IMG/VR virus record: IMGVR_UViG_3300041964_000130
Location: 1-30,234 of that record
Reading direction: 5' to 3' (one strand)
DNA length: 30,234 bases
Source of the DNA: a virus
The position numbers and the translations under genes were made by a program. Below the pieces are notes generated by a model. It did not search any database and was not told the DNA's origin. It saw only the letters and a list, made by a program, of their open reading frames with translations. Below, in pieces: positions 30,211 through 30,234 of the stretch (its first letter is position 1; the number at the start of each line of letters is the position of its first letter).

Positions 30211-30228
30211 GTAGCGGTCCTCCGCTAC
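30211..30228. repeat. Hairpin GTAGCGG/CCGCTAC
   Basis: A perfect 7-bp stem around a TCCT loop close to the right edge of the window, in a stretch without a recognised gene (29999-30234). It could be a terminator or operator of the early region, most of which lies beyond the edge. Confidence 0.4.
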
Positions 30229-30234
30229 ACCCCA

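Noticed and set aside
1-30234. CRISPR array or ribosomal RNA
   Set aside because: No regularly spaced 25-40-base repeats and no rRNA-like conserved stretches were seen on reading both strands.

Overview
The window is two unrelated pieces of DNA joined near position 4485. The left piece (1-4485) looks like high-GC actinobacterial chromosome. It holds two secreted-protein genes, each broken by several frameshifts: a minus-strand beta-propeller protein and a plus-strand PKD-domain protein. Between them lie a 3' half of a tRNA-Val and a regulatory-looking region. The actinobacterial assignment (possibly Thermoleophilia/Solirubrobacterales) is inference from composition and protein style.

The right piece (4485-30234) is most of a temperate siphophage with HK97-type head genes, probably of an alphaproteobacterium such as a sphingomonad (inferred from the style of the structural, GTA-like tail and integrase proteins). 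Its reading frames are intact and tightly packed, many with stop/start overlaps (ATGA, GTGA or TGATG). In order it holds: the last codons of a DNA methyltransferase cut by the junction; a small pre-packaging operon with a Gam-like DNA-end protector and an HNH endonuclease; a repeat-rich gap that could be cos; small and large terminase, portal, S49 head protease and capsid; head-tail connectors and tail terminator; tail tube, two tail assembly chaperones and a tape measure with an M23 peptidase domain; a distal tail/hub block reminiscent of gene transfer agents; fibre and tailspike genes; and a lysis cassette with membrane proteins, a signal-anchored GH24 endolysin and overlapping Rz/Rz1 spanins. 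A P4-type tyrosine integrase follows. Beyond it, on the minus strand, are a winged-helix replication-type protein and a small ORF coupled to it. The early region continues past the right edge.

The head genes build and fill the capsid, the tail genes build a long non-contractile tail with a peptidoglycan-cutting tape measure and a beta-helix spike, and the lysis genes open the three envelope layers of a Gram-negative host. The late genes run straight into the integrase with no host DNA between them. If attP lies just upstream of int, as in many P4-type systems, the phage is shown here in its unintegrated gene order. Together with the change from frameshift-ridden to intact genes at the junction, this makes an assembly chimera at 4485 the simplest explanation, although a real illegitimate insertion cannot be excluded.

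I did not find a clearly new defence or mobile system. The features most worth a second look are the junction itself, the nearly identical 25-bp hairpin repeats at 4636 and 27487, the twin 13-bp boxes spaced 21 bp apart before the integrase, the tandem repeats before the small terminase, and the small coupled ORF with alternative hairpins ahead of the Rep-like gene.
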